DNA of 64,000 nt from Eremophila alpestris peregrina. Its lineage: Eukaryota > Chordata > Aves > Passeriformes > Alaudidae. Made by a program: the position numbers and the translations under genes. The notes beneath the pieces were generated by a model. The model searched no databases and was not told the DNA's origin. It saw only the letters and a list, made by a program, of their open reading frames with translations. The stretch is taken from NCBI GenBank assembly GCA_009792885.1, contig WMCF01000025.1, forward strand, positions 4,195,899-4,259,898, given 5' to 3'. Below, piece by piece: positions 1 to 13,735 of this stretch (its first letter is position 1; the number at the start of each line of letters is the position of its first letter).

Positions 1-3000
1 AGCAAAGGTTATTTCAAGAAGACAGAACTGTTTACTGGGGTGCATCTTTGATTTCATGTTGCCCACAGATGCTGCAGGCTTCTCCATCTCTCCTTGTTTC
101 ATGACTGCTTACTGCAATTTTATTTATTGATCTTCTCCAAATACAGTTTTGTTCTTGGTAGCTTTTCTTTTTGCCCACTTCTGGAAGAGTCTTTGTACAT
201 GTGATTTCAGACTCTGGACTGCACTAAACACAAATCACTTGTCTGTGCTTTGGTTTATGAGAAAACACTTGTTCCAAGAAGAACTTTCTGCTTAAATGTA
301 GGTATTGAAGAGATGAGTCTCACAAATTTGCAGTGAAACCATTTGGGCTTAGGGGAGAGGAGGAATGGAGTAGGGCAGAAAGAAGTCAGCTAAGTTGTAA
401 GACATGTACTGTTTTAAAATTTCCCTACTGGCTCAGTGTATTAGTTGGCATGTCACACCACATTTTCTGAGCTTCTTTGTATTATGTCTCGCAATGTGAC
501 AGAGATTATCTTTGTGACAAATCACAGAAGCCAGTGTGGCAGTGGGGAAATAGGGAACTGACAGTTTTCTGAATAGTCCCATAAAAACACTCAATGTATT
601 TATGTAAAAATCAGCTTTTTAGAAATTTAGAATTTTGAAATGCTCTTGCTTGAAGACTTTTCTTCAAGCAGACAAAGGAGTATTAATTTAAAAAAAAAAG
701 AAAAAAAGATGAAAAAAACTGACATGGGAGTGGCTCTGGATGATACATGGGAAAAGCCAAGACTGGAATGGGGAAAAGGGTATCCAGCCCCAGTTTTCCC
801 TTCTGTCCCCATGGCACAGTTGTCTGAGATGTTCATTCTTTGTTCCTGCTCTGCAGTTTTACAGTCTTAAAGCTTCCCATGGGAAATTACACTGACTCCT
901 GGGTAGCTCAGGAGCAGCTTCTATATGAGGAGAGCCAGTGGGCATTTTGCCAGCTATACTAAAATAAATACCTGACATTTCCCCTGAAACAGAAGCAGGC
1001 TGGATCAGTAGATCCTCTCTCCCACCCCTCTTTCTATTTTAGCACTAATGAGTAATGAAATTTTTAGGCTTTCTGTCCTGGTAAAATGCTGATGTTGCTA
1101 GTGGATTTGTTCTCATTATTTGTATTCATCGTGGTTTGCAGTTTCTATTTCAAAGACTCACCTTTTGCCTTCAGAGTTTTCTATTTAGAAAGTGTCTCTC
1201 TAACAACAACAAAAATGTCTTTGGTTCTTGGGTGGCACAACCCTGCAGCTGTTATAAAAAAGAGAAAGGTATTAGAGGTGAACTTTCACATTTTGAAAAA
1301 CCTTTGCTGTATATTGTACTTGGTTTCTCCTTTGTCTTCTTTTTTTTGTTTGTTTGTTTTGTGTGTGGTGTACATTCTCAAACTAACCAAAGGAACACCT
1401 ATCTCTGCTCAGTCTGTGCAAGCCTAGCTAATTCTCACTCAGATTACATGAGCAGCCTACATATTTAGAAGTTTGGGGAAAACCTTTGTCCTGAAATATA
1501 AAGAAGAACTTATGGCTAACTGGAGTTGGTGAATATTTACATATGTAATAGGCTCTTCTTAATATTTTCAGGAAACAAACAAATGAGTGATGCTAAAATT
1601 CAGTTATTACATACAAATATAAAACCTAGTACCACTGATATATCATTGCTGTCATTGGTTTCTTGTAATTTTAAAATTTAAAGGAAGTTGAGTGATTGAT
1701 AAAGCCCCCAGGCTGTTTAAAGAATAAAATCATGTTTCTCTGCAGTAATTACTTCTAATAGTTTCTGTTTTCCATGTTCCTAGACAGCCAAACCAGTAGC
1801 ATTGCTTAGGGGACTTTATGAGGAAGCTGAAAAACTCACCTGTGGATGGTATATCCCCCCTTGTTTTCTGTTATTGTTTAACATAAATAAAAAATGTAGC
1901 TCCATCTCTCTGGGCTGTGATTTGCATTAATTATTACAATAATACTGCAAAATATTACAGTAGTTTGGCATTCTACAGCAAAAGTGATGGCTACCCTAGT
2001 CTTAGAAGTTATGATCCCCAGGTCAGCCAGCATTTCCATCTCTCCAATTACAAAGCAATCATCTCTGGCAGAGGGGTCATCTCTGGTCACTTGGAAGGGA
2101 TATCTCAAAATCTTGCAGAGACAGGGCTTTATAGATTTATATCTATATATATATATCTCATAGCATCTGTAGAGAATTCAATTTATTTTTCTGGCTACCC
2201 AAAAGCTGCGCTCTGTTTTTGTACTGAAGCTTGAGAAGATGATTAGTTTGATGTTTGTTTCTGTAGAACTTCTGTATGTGAATAACGTCTTTTTCCTCAT
2301 TCCTCACTGTGAGGAGATGGGGGATGAGAGGGAGAGAGGAATGCTGCAGGGTTCTCTTGGAACGCACTAAGAAAGACCAGACAATAAATGGAGCAATAAA
2401 GTAGCTGGTTTAATAAGAGAATAAGAAGAGGAACACAGATACCAAGTAAATCTTACATCTATTCAGATGCTGGAAAAAAGGCATTTTCATGCAGCATCAG
2501 ATGGATCCTGAATGAACTTTCCCCATAGGATGCTGCAGAGAACTTGTTTTTGGGGAGCTTCCTATTCTTTCAAATGCCCTTGTGCCTTCTTCATGAACCT
2601 ACTTCAGAGAGAGTGGATGTTATATTTTAATAATATCCACATGGACTGCCACAGGACACCCTGACAGGTTACCTTACAGCAGCTACACGTGCCAACATAC
2701 AGCTTTCTCTCGAGATATAAGAACAGGCAGAACTGACATTGCCTATTCAAGACTCTAAAGTCTTCTACAGCGTTCTTTGTACAATCTCTGGTGGATTTTA
2801 GTTACTAGTTTTCAAGATAGTGTTTTTGACTAGGGCTAGGTTGAACAGGGGAGGAGAGGCTGGAACCCAAGAGAAAACAGAAAAATTACACTTTTCCTGG
2901 ATTCTTCATGAGTGGTCACTTGTGAGCTTGAAAAGCTATAGTTATGTGTTTTGCCATTACATTTTATGCAATTTGTCTACTGGAGTAAATCTTGATGACT

Positions 3001-6000
3001 GCAAGGCAGACTCTGATGGAAACAGCACAGAGATTTATCTTTCATCACAAAAATGCTAACAGTGAGTCACAGATGTATTCCTCTACTCCCAAACTCATTT
3101 TCTCTGATGATAGAATCAATTGCATTTACTCATGCTGATTCTGAAACAGGAAAATAATTTGTTGAATGACTCTTGCTGATGCCATCAATATTTAAGTGTT
3201 CCTACAAACTTGTTAAATAAGCTTCTGTTCTTTTGGGAAGATATTGCAATCTGTAATGCAAACCCAATTAAATTTTGCATTTTTATATATGTGCAACACA
3301 GACTGTACAGGAGTTTGACAGATTTTGGGGAAGAATTATAATTCAGTGTAATGTGGATCACTAGTTGTTAAATGTTAGTCATCTCAGTTTTGAACCCAGC
3401 AATTTGATTTAAGTAGATCCATCAGACTAAGGTCTGATAATAACTTCCTTACTGCCATTAGCAATCCCATATACGTCTCCTGAAAGAGGAAAAATTAGTG
3501 TCTGAAATCACAATTTCCTGCATTCCTGTCATTTTTTGTGTCACTTATGCAAAATGGTTTCAGCAATATATTATCCTGCCTCCAGGCCATCACAATCTTG
3601 GGTTTTGCTTGTTAATATAAATTGCTCTCCATAAAAAGATTGCTTACCATTGATTATGTGTGTTGCTTGCCTTGGTAAAGAGAAATGCATTTTTTTTTTC
3701 GTTTTTGTTACTTAATATTTAGGAGCATGTAAACCATCATATGTCTGCAGCTGTTATGGGAAAGCACAATAGTCATGTCTCTCTTCCTGTTGTTCAGTGA
3801 GGATGTGTTAGGAGTCACTTCTAGAACACAAGCTGTTTCTTTACCTCTTGTGTTTCCTTTTGGCAGTCCAAGTCTGTGCAATTCTTTGGACTTCAGCTAA
3901 ACTAGGATTTTTCCAAGCCAATTTCAATGTGTGTGACAGTACCAGGCATTTGAAATTTATGTGCTCGCTTTCAGCAGTGGTGTTACATTCCTTCACTGTT
4001 AACTATCCTGTTAACCCCTCTTCCATGTAAACAGCATTGTGCTTTGAAAACTTCTAGCTGATCTGTTTCAGGGTACGTTGGGATATTTGACAAGCACTGT
4101 AAATGTATAATTGTTCCAAGTGTGGTATGTCCACACAGTTCTGGGATATGCCATTGTATCACTTGCCTGATTTGGTTTTCATGACTTTTATATGTGTTTT
4201 TGTAGAATCTTTGATACAATAAATTTCTCCCAAAAGTGAGATTTTGGATATTAATCCCGGTTTATTTTTAGTATTCATTGTCTTTCCCACTTCACTACTG
4301 CTTTCATTTTCTTTGCCTTACCCTATAACCTTAAACTGGATAGGCTTACCACAGCTATACCCCACAGTAGCATGTTATACTGGATATTGTGTTGAATTCA
4401 CCCTCTTCTTAAATATCTCATGTTTTACTAAACCCACAAATATTACAAAATCACTGTGCTTTTTTGTATTATAGGATTCCATGAAGGCTTTGGTGAAGGA
4501 TATTTGGCTTAAAAATTTATAAAAAAACAACAGTTAACTAAAATCTTAATACAGTTTTGGGTTATTTGAGACAAGGACCAGTTGGTTGAAAAGCATCTCA
4601 TAAAGGAAGTTAGTATATTTTCACTACTCAGAGTGCTTCTGTCAGTTCTTAGTGTCTCTGCAGCCACCAGGAAGGGCAGTTTAGTGTTCACCTCTGTGGT
4701 GTGTTGATTACATACTCAGTGGTATGTACTTCTGACCTCCAGAATGTCCCAGAGGAGGTTGTTGTTAAGATCTCACATATGTATGTTTGAAATTGTAGCA
4801 TACTTCAGATAAGAAGTACTGTTAGATATGTATCTTGTTTAGGAAGCATCTTCCTACAATGTACTGCTTTCCCTCCCTTTCTCTTGTTTTGATGAAATCC
4901 TGGTTGGGGTTATGTCAGGGATACTTTTGCTGACTTTTACTTTTTTTAAGGACTTTGAACCCACAGGATCTGACAGACTTAGTAGTTCATTCTGCATTTG
5001 GCTTGGTCTTTCTGCCTTCTGTTTAGAATTCTGTTCTTTTCAGACAAGTATGTGTACCTTACTTGCACTTTGCCAATTTGTGCTTTATTCCCCTTTTCAC
5101 TTTGACAACTGTATTCACAAAGTGAGATTCCTTGTTCATTCTCTTTTTAATGATCATGAATAATTGAACACAACCTTTGAATTTTTTTGATTCCCCCTAA
5201 CAAAATATGCTAGGAAAAAATATTTTCCTGGATTTACTTTGTTTTAACAAAGTTATATTTAAAGTCAAAATTGAAGAGATTGCTTCGCTGTGTGTTCACT
5301 TCCAGACTTGTTTTCCAAACTGTATAAAAGTCTGACTTTTAAATATCGCATGACCATTGAAGTTGATGTAGTGTATTACACTTGGTTTTATGTATCTGCA
5401 ATATTAAATGCCATGAAATTTTGACTTATAGGAAATTCAGTGCAAACCTGTTTTCCATCGTGTTGAGTCATCATCAACTTTTTATCATTAGTGATTTGAA
5501 AGGTAATTAATTATATTGGGAAATTTCAGTGTCTATGGGCATGTGGGTATAACAAATGTCAGAATAATCCCACTGAACTTGGTTGGTTATACCCAGTTGA
5601 ATTCTGCTCATTAACATAGGAATTTTTTTTATTTCTGTGTTTGCAGAGAACACTGTGTTCTACTGTGTTGCAAAGATATCAGCAAAATAACAAGAGTGTC
5701 ACTGTCAGCTGGATGTGGGTGCTGTACAACTTGGTAAAAACTGACACCAGAGCTAGCTGGAAAAATTGCACTGTTGTGACATATTTGAAGATTTTGATAC
5801 TTTTCATGTCAGGAATGGAAAAAACGCCCAAATTCTGTGTAGTTTTATGTAATAAGATTATTCAAAATACTGGAATCTGAACTGTTTCTTTCCAAACAGA
5901 TATTTCCCTCATGTACTTTGAGCTTGAAAAGCTCTCCTGTTGTTACCTAAACCTGTTTTTGTCAAAGTTTTTCTGAAGCTTCCTGCACTTATACTGGAAA

Positions 6001-9000
6001 ACTACTAATTAAATGTAAGTTTTGATTTGTTTGTGGGAAACCATAATTGATCAGTGCAGCTTCAAAAGCTGGGGAGATTAATGGTGTTCTGTCTTTCACC
6101 CCAATGGCCAAGCCAGCTAGGGTGGTGTTGCAGTGATGGATGAGTATATACAGATGATTGGCATCTGTGATGCTACATTTTTTTCCCTCTGCAGCTTTAC
6201 TTAATACTTTTGTTTCCAATGTGTTTGGGTTTTTTTTTTTTTTTTTTTGTTTGTTTTTTTCTTCAGCGTGCCAAAAACTTTGGAGCCATTTTCTGAAACC
6301 ATTCATTTTATAGACTGAAAGTCTGGGCACAAGGGCATATTCCTGGAACACGGCTTCCTTACTCTGCCTGCCAGGTAATTCCTTTATGCCTGAAATCCTG
6401 CCCTGTGCAGGTTTTATTTTTGAGATGTGTACATTTACAGGACATTTCTATCACATCTTCAAACTGCAGGTTTTAGGGACAATACAAAAAGCAAGAGAGA
6501 ACCATTAGGGATAGAGTTTAAAAATAGTCTAATTGGTCAGTTGGACAAAAGAAACAGCAGGAAAGATTGGAAGGATGGGATTATATGGAGACAATAAAGA
6601 TGTCTGCCTCGAGGTGTCACATCTTGGAGATATGAAGGGGCATCAAAGTTTTAAGCTCTTTTGTTTTTGTTTTCTTTCTCTCAGATCTTTGAAGCCTGCT
6701 CTTTCCTGGCACTGGCTTCACAAATTCTTGAGCACCTGAGCTCCAAGCTGGGAAACAAAGTCCAGTTAAGAATATGACAACAAATAAAGGCTTTGGCTGC
6801 CCTACCCCAGAATCACATGGGAGGAGGTTCAAGTGAAAAAATCTTTTTTGGATTTCAAGCAAATTTTTTTTCAGAATGTTGATAATGTTTTGGGGAAAAA
6901 GAGGGAAACTTTCCTGCATTTATCTATTAAAATAAAGTAAAATAAAATACCCAGTTGGATTCTTTGCTACCCTTAATTGTTTTTCTTGTCATAGTTTCTA
7001 CATTGTGTGTTTGATTAGTTGGATCTTTTACTGGAGATAATTATCCAAGAGGACACTTGAAAGAAGTTTTGTATGTGAGACAATGATGACGTTATTTTTG
7101 TTGTTGTTGGCTAGGTTTGTTGTTGTTTTTTTGGTTTTTGTGGGTTTTTGTGTACCGAAAGAAGTTTTGCTCATTTTCCTTCCCTAACTCAGATATCTGT
7201 AAAAAAAGCTTTTTCAGAAAGACTTGCAAACCCAGCCTTCAACCAGGAACAGAAGTGTTGTGTAGAGGTGTATGATGGTAACATATTGCAATGTATTCTT
7301 TAATCATAAAACTGGTACATAGGAAGGAAAATTTTAAGATTATGTAGTGTTAAAGGTGATTTTTTATTAAAGTAACTTTCTTAGCAAGGTATCGTTGCCT
7401 AATTATTAAAAAGATTTGTTGCTGGAAAATCTAGTGACTGGTGAAATAATAAAAAAAAAAAGCTGAGAATAAAGAACCATCTTCCACTTTGTCTTGAGCT
7501 CTGTATTTTTGTACTGATAGCTCATTTTGTGCAGCACTGAAAACAGTTCTGGCTAATTAATATAGTTAGTATTTACTGAGGATGCTTAAGCATCAGCAAG
7601 TTAAATTGAGTTGTTTATATTCAACAGCCATTGGTTGTTCACTGTTTTCATATCTTTCAAGTGATTCAAAATTGGATTGAGAGCAACTGAGGGGGGAAGA
7701 AGGAAGGCTCAGGACAGTGGGTTTGAAGCACAGGAAACCACCACAGGCAAGGTAAGTTGATTGACTTCGTGAATGTTCAGGGATATGCAGTGAGCACACT
7801 GATTTTATCAATGTCACTGGTATTTTGGTATAGTAATGTCATGATAAAACACAGAGTGGGTTTACTTAAACAACTGCCTTGCTTTGTAAACACAGAAGTG
7901 AAGTTTCAGGAGACACAGAACTCTCCAGCCTTAAGGCTGATGAAACATGCCCAGGAAGAGAAGATAACTAGAAGAGCGCTTTGGGATGGCAACAATTAAA
8001 GGTTGGGAATCTGAATAAACCTTCAAGTCAATAATTTACATAAATTGATTTGGTTTCCAGTCATTTACTGTACTGAATTTTAGTTAGTGTTTGATGTCCA
8101 TACTTTTTTTCTCAGCTTCTGTGGTGATCCATTGAGATACCTCGACCTCTTGTACTTGATATTTTTTCTGCTTGTCTTGTACTTGACATTTGAAGCACCA
8201 GGAGGTGCTCCTCTGACTACAGCAACAAATACACTTTAGAAAGGTATAGTTTTAGAAGTTATTTATTATAGTTGAAGTTAATTATGTGTTAAGTTAAAAT
8301 GTTATTTATAATAGTCTTTCTCCTCCAAACTTCAAACTAACTGTAACATTACTGACAGATGAGAAGATAACTGGTTGGTATTCCACATGGTGTTTGTTAA
8401 AGGAACCTAAGCTGCATGGGAAGCAACATTCACAGAGCAATTGTATGTAGAAAGAGCAAATGAAAAAAATATTATGCAACCAGGGTATTTTTGAATACAT
8501 CTTTTAATCATGTTTCCTTTGAAAAGTTGTGTGTAGGCATCTTTTGTGGTATAAACAGTATTTATTGTAAAATGTCTGCTAAGCAACTTAATGCAAAATT
8601 TTCAACTATTGTTACTTGTGGGCATGTTAAGTCAGGCTCGTACAAGAAATTAATGTTTATCTTTTGTTTCTTTGTCAGTGAGGCAGTCTCTGTGGGATGT
8701 TGGATCATTTTATTCTTTGTTCTATGTAAAAAAAATAAACTAAAAAAAGGAATAAATTACACTAACTTGTGCACAAGAGAACAAGGTTTGAAGTGATGAA
8801 GAAGCTATTTGTCTAAACACTTATAGTGTGGAAAGAAGGGAAGGAAGGTTTGTATCTTCAACTATGACTTGTTGACTCTAGAACTAGTATTACGTAGTCA
8901 GGATGATTATTTTGTTGCTAACATCAGTGGATGACATGGCTTTGAAAAGTCTTGCTCTGGGTGTTTGCCATGGTTCATGGAAATGACCTTATTTTTCACT

Positions 9001-10417
9001 TTGTGTATAACCATGGAACACTCACAGCATTTGAGTTTGAACTCCTGGTGCGGGTTCCTGTGTCAGGCACAGGATCTGGGCCCTTTGCTGTCAGTGAAGA
9101 AAATTTCCAAACACAGCTTGAACAATACAGATCAGCTCCTCCACCAAACTAACAGTAGAATTGGGGAAGAGTAGTTTCTAGCTATGGTGTGTTTTTTTCC
9201 AGGGGTAATTGTACAGTGGCCTAGATCAATATTTAAAATTTTATAGCTCACAGCAGAGAAAGAAGAAAAGCTGGTGTTTTTATTTGCACAGTATAACCTG
9301 GAGAAGTGCATTATTATTTTGGAAACGGTTGCATTATTTGAAGTTGGTCCTGGATTTATGTTTTCTAAATATACTCCAAGAAGTACATCAGAAAATACAT
9401 ATTTCCTATGATGGGGGGGGGAGGGGCAGAGGTTTGTGTGTTTTTGTTTAAGAGGTTATTTATGCTGAGTGCTTTTTAGTTTATTCTGTGCTTTAAAAAG
9501 CAGTGTGTAAGGGGGAATAAAAATAAAATTTCCTTCTGGAAATTCTGCTGTTATAAAAAGTCTGTGTTAGAAGCTGTTTTTTCCTCTGTAATCCCCATTA
9601 GGCAGTATCATCTGTATTAATTGATATCTGCATCTGGTGTGTCTAAATCAGAAGCTGGATCAGATCTGAGTCAGGTTATTTTAAAATACCTCAGATCCTT
9701 ATGAGCAAACAGGTTTTGTTGTCAATTTTCTCACTAATGTCAACCTTAATTTAGTGCTGCAGATCACTCTGGTTTTGTACAAGATCTATATCTTCTTCCC
9801 TTGACACTTCTAAAAGTATGATTTGAACAAGCCAAACAACAATAAGAAAAAAGAAATTTAAAATACCCTTTCTGTTGGTTTTGACAAAGCAGTTCATGGA
9901 AATAAAATTTCTGTATTTATGCTACGGAAAGCTGAGAGTCTTATCCTGTTGCTTTTACTTGAACCTTCTTTGTACCATGAAAAATCAACACACTCTTGTG
10001 CCAGGAGGCTTGTTCTCAATGCTTAACTTGAGCGAGAAGCAGATTATAGTAATGGAAGAGCAACATATGGATGTGACAAAGCTTGTCTTCTAACAGCAGC
10101 TATTTTTAAGGAAGGGTAGAAGTGCTCATTGAGGAGGGTGTTGATAACACATGGCTTTTGCTTTCAACCAGACAAGGGTAAGTTTAATTAAAGAATTTTT
10201 TAGGCACACAAGCTTCATCTAAATTTTTCTGTGATGTGTTTTGTAGTGGAAAAAGGTGTTAAAAATGCTTAAGGACAAGTAATGAGTGAGCCCATTTATC
10301 TGAATCTGCAGCTTTAATTCTAGGGCTGTGTCTAGCAGTGTGAATAAAGCTGGCTGTCTGGAAGGTCAAGCTGTGAGGAGAGTACCTGGAAAACTGTTTG
10401 TGAGCACAGGAAATAAA
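1..10417. other. Unique AT-rich noncoding sequence, no gene recognised
   Basis: I see no gene, RNA gene or clear mobile element here. The stretch holds poly-T and TG/GTT-rich patches (near 1338-1366, 6230-6260 and 7100-7160), a short TA-rich patch near 2139-2157 and a G9-A-G4 run at 9413-9426. Open frames reach about 120 codons, and the longest one is the complement of the T-run near 6230, so it is low-complexity. Two short open segments with splice-like flanks (1784-1848 and 9028-9152) are discussed as leads. A noncoding pair (acceptor ending at 7661, donor GTAAGT at 7751) has stops in all three frames. Confidence 0.6.
6230..6260. repeat. T-homopolymer tract
   Basis: A run of 19 T is followed by GTTTG and seven more T. 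It is a simple low-complexity tract. In the reverse strand it encodes a lysine run inside a 120-codon frame, which explains that frame. It could be the decayed A-tail of a retrotransposed copy on the minus strand, but I see no recognisable body next to it. Confidence 0.9.
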
Positions 10418-10591
10418 CAGCTGGGAAGGTTGCCTGGAGAGGCTGTGGATGCCCCATCCCTGGATGTGTTCAAGGCCAGGTTGGATAGGGATCTGAATAA
10501 CCTGATCTATTGAGTGGCAATCCTTTCCAAGGCAGAGGGGTTGGAAGATGATCGTAAAGGTCCCTTCTAACCCAGACCATTCTATCATTCT
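10418..10591 (+). mobile_element. CR1 LINE 3' end fragment
   Basis: The sequence follows the familiar 3' untranslated part of avian CR1: an AGGTTGCCTGGAGAGGCTGTGG block, then CCATCCCTGGATGTGTTCAAGG, a GCCAGGTTGGATAGGG block, GGTCCCTTCTAACCCAGACC, and a decayed ATTCTATCATTCT tail where CR1 normally carries short 8-base repeats. Only about 170 bases are left, as expected for the usual 5' truncation of CR1. It is a dead copy. The similarity to CR1 is from memory; the exact subfamily is not assigned. Confidence 0.9.
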
Positions 10592-13562
10592 AAGCTTGCT
10601 GCTTTGCTTGGTGGCTCTCATGTTCACTATTATGCCTTGGAAAACCTTCATTTTTGTTGAAGATAGATGCTCTGTTTAGTTATACTGCTGCACATTGCTC
10701 TGTCTGAATAGTCTGGACTGTGGTCCTAAATACCCAAACTGGCACCAGGCATGAAGGGGACTGATTTTTGGAACATTTACCTTGCTAGTGGGCAATGAGG
10801 GTTCATGGTAGTGGTGTCAATGTGTGGGTGTAGAAGCCACATCTGTGCATACCAGCAGCACAAGTCTAGCCTGATTGCCACAGGTAACTGTAGGTTTGGG
10901 GGTATATAAACATGTGTTGTGTGAGCCGCATGGACATATTGTGAAAGGGTTGCAGGATGGCTGATTGTGTATGGACCTGCAGCTCTGGAGAGAAGGCACT
11001 GGGGAAACAAGGCAGCCAGAAGGGATGCAATACAGTAGGTATGGCAAATAGATGAGGAAATAAAGCAAGAGTAAGACTAGTTGGGAAAGAGGTAACTCAG
11101 AGGAAAAATGGTGCAGAATTCCAAATGAATTCTTGTTTGTGGTGAAGTGATTTGGCCAGTTGCTGTGAAGGGCAGCATAAGGTTCCAAAGGCTTGTGCTA
11201 ACCTGCAGTCCATTAGCTGAAGAAAATGCATAAGATCAAGAGAGCATTCTAGCCTGCAAAGCAATATATAATTGACTTGTTCTTCACTCCATATGATGTA
11301 ATACTGCATGCTATTTTCACCAATACATTTTTACCTGTTTATTCTTGAGTAAAAAGTCTTCTATTTACACATAAACAGATGATCTAAAAAGAGCTACTAA
11401 TTATAGATTTATGTAAGAAGTAAAGCCTGAGAAAATGGCTGGACAAGGATGAATTCTTTTAGAGCAGTGCTTGATTTTATTGCAAGTACTGGAAGAGGAT
11501 AAGAAAAAAAAAGAACATGGTAAGTGTGCAAGTTTCTTATGGAATTGTAGCTGGCCATATTACTATAACAAAGATGTTTGCTCATGGTCTTATTGAGGTT
11601 TTGTTTTTAGCTATTTAAGCACCAAGGTTTTCAATAAAAATATATTTTTCAATCTGGTTACTATGCTTTAAATTGAGTTTACCATTTTATCTTCGAGAGG
11701 AACCCCTTCTCAGGAAGTATTTACAGTAGGTATCTGAGCCATCTTTTGTCAAGCATCTTCCCACTTAATCCGGGGGAACATGGAAAATAATCAGAGTTCT
11801 GCATGGAGCTTTGTTTGCTGTGTGTGTTTTCCCTACCTATTTCTCCATGTAAGAAAAAAGGCAAGTAGGGCTCAGTTTGGAAAGATTACAAACTGCTGGT
11901 TTGCCAGCTTACCTGGAGGATATTTTGAGGTTCCAGCTGTTAGAATGAAAGTGAACCACTTAAGCAATCTCTTAGGCAGGATTCTATCACCATCTTACTG
12001 AGCCCACATGGCTCTCACTCTATAGGAATGGGTAAGAATGTGCCAAATACCAAGTTTAGAGGGCAAACTTCATACTTTTTAATACAAATGGCATTCTTCT
12101 CTCCAGATAATAGTCCTGATAGAACAATAGTCATGAGGGACAACTTCTCTTGCAGGAGGAGAGAGTCATTGCATGAATAGGGAGAAGTTTTCCCAGATGT
12201 ATTCAAACCTTCTGTACTCTCAGAAGATGAGAGAGCCCAGAAGCTGCTGAGCTCTTAATGAAAGCACTCAAACAAAAATAGACATTTTCATCTGGCTTCA
12301 GTGGATTGGAAACACAAAAGTTTCCAGTTAAAATATGGTTTTCAAGCTTGTTACTGTGCATATAGGAAATGGACATGTCTCTTTTGTAGTTAGAACTTGC
12401 TTTCTATTGCTTATTGTTCATTACAGAAGAATCACAGGAGTTGGCTGTGGGCAAATAGTCAGGAATGGGGAAGTGGTATGAGCACATCAGAAGAGTATTA
12501 TATCTTTAATTTTTCATTGTCTTCTTTGTGAAATAAGGACTAACTTACACACAAACTAAAAAAAAAAAATAAAAATCCCTCACTAAGGAAGACAACAAGA
12601 CCTGTCCCTTTATCATCTTAAAGCTACTATATATTTTATAGGACAATGTTTATGTTCACAGATAGAGCCCTAGAAAAATTCAGTAAATAAGGAAGACAAT
12701 AATCAGTGAACTTCCTGAGATAGTCCCCTGTATTTTACACTGAATGTTTCAAGGGTCTATATCTATCTATAGGGTAACACCTTCAGTAGTGAAACATTGC
12801 AGTGCCTCAGACAACATCTGTAACTAAAAAACCCTGTAGGCTACTAGAAAAGGTTCTGCTGTCTGTGGAGAGCATAAGGGACAGACTTCAGTAAAATATT
12901 CAAGAAGTGGCAGATATGTTTTGTTACTGTGTTTTGTGAATGCACTAAATGGTTCCCTGCAGAGATGGAGAATGCGATGAAGGGAAATCCAGAAAACTGA
13001 TTATGCTGAAGCAGTGATGCAAAGGCATGCTTGAAAGGACAAGGGGTAGCTATGGGAGAAAGTCTGTGTACCACAGTTCTGTGCTAAAACAGTGAAGGCC
13101 AAATCTGAAGAGCTTTTGGTGACTGAATTTTTTATCTATTTTCATTCTCTCCTGGTGTGCCAAACCACGTGTGGCAGAGGCATTTTCCTAGGGTGAAGCT
13201 ATTCTCAAATGTTCTAAAATACAGGCCTGGGCTTCTTTCCTACTGTTTGCTGTAGTGTTTACCTTTCCTCACAAAACAAGCATGACTTATCTGAGGGTGG
13301 AAATAGTCTGTGTTATTTAGTGTTGTGCTTATCTTGCTGTATCTGGCTTGGCTTTTTTGATAAAGCTTCTCTGTATTCTTGAAGTTTGGAATAAATTAAA
13401 CCCTCATATTAAACAGATAGTTTTAACAAGTAGAAAGTATTAAAGTCACTAATTCTTTCAGCATTTTGGTGGTTTTTTTCATTTTTTTTAAATATATGAA
13501 TTGAACAAATATGATTTATTTTATGCAGTGCTTATTTATAATTAGCTTCCTGATCCTTATGG
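10592..13562. other. Noncoding sequence with a GC-richer patch
   Basis: No gene recognised. Bases 10735-11050 are GC-richer than their surroundings and contain a good TATA-box match (TATATAAA, 10903-10910). The minus strand is open for 123 codons at 10817-11188, but the translation has no recognisable domain. An A-run with AATAAAAATCC lies near 12560. I cannot tell whether the patch is an old repeat, a promoter or chance. Confidence 0.55.
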
Positions 13563-13735
13563 GCAGGTGCACTATTCTCTGGGTGAAACACTGCCTGGAT
13601 GTCCAAGCTGTGAGAGTGAATGGAGTGACATCCACCTGGCAGCTGGTCAGAAGTGATGTTCCCTAGAAGTGATGTGCTTAGTGTTGGGGCCAGTTCTGTA
13701 TCAACCAGTATCTTTATCAACAGTCTGCATACTCA
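13563..13735 (+). mobile_element. CR1 LINE reverse-transcriptase fragment
   Basis: The plus strand matches the CR1 ORF2 region that encodes the reverse-transcriptase palm. A 'CTGGGTGAAACACTGCCTGG' block is followed by 'GTGAATGGAGTGACATCCA', a 'CAGCTGGTCAGAAGTG' block and 'TTGGGGCCAGTTCTG', where intact copies encode the GSVLGPVLF motif. Here the frame is broken by a stop and indels: the residues VLGPVLY survive, but the sequence before them is out of register. It is a short internal relic with no 3' tail next to it, so it is an old fragment split from the rest of its element. The family call is by recall. Confidence 0.75.

Noticed and set aside
5989..6351. 120-codon open frame on the minus strand
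   Set aside because: It runs through the complement of the poly-T tract at 6230-6260 and contains a lysine run; artefact.
7662..7750. Acceptor followed by GTAAGT donor, a possible exon
   Set aside because: All three frames contain stops, so it could only be noncoding; no other support.
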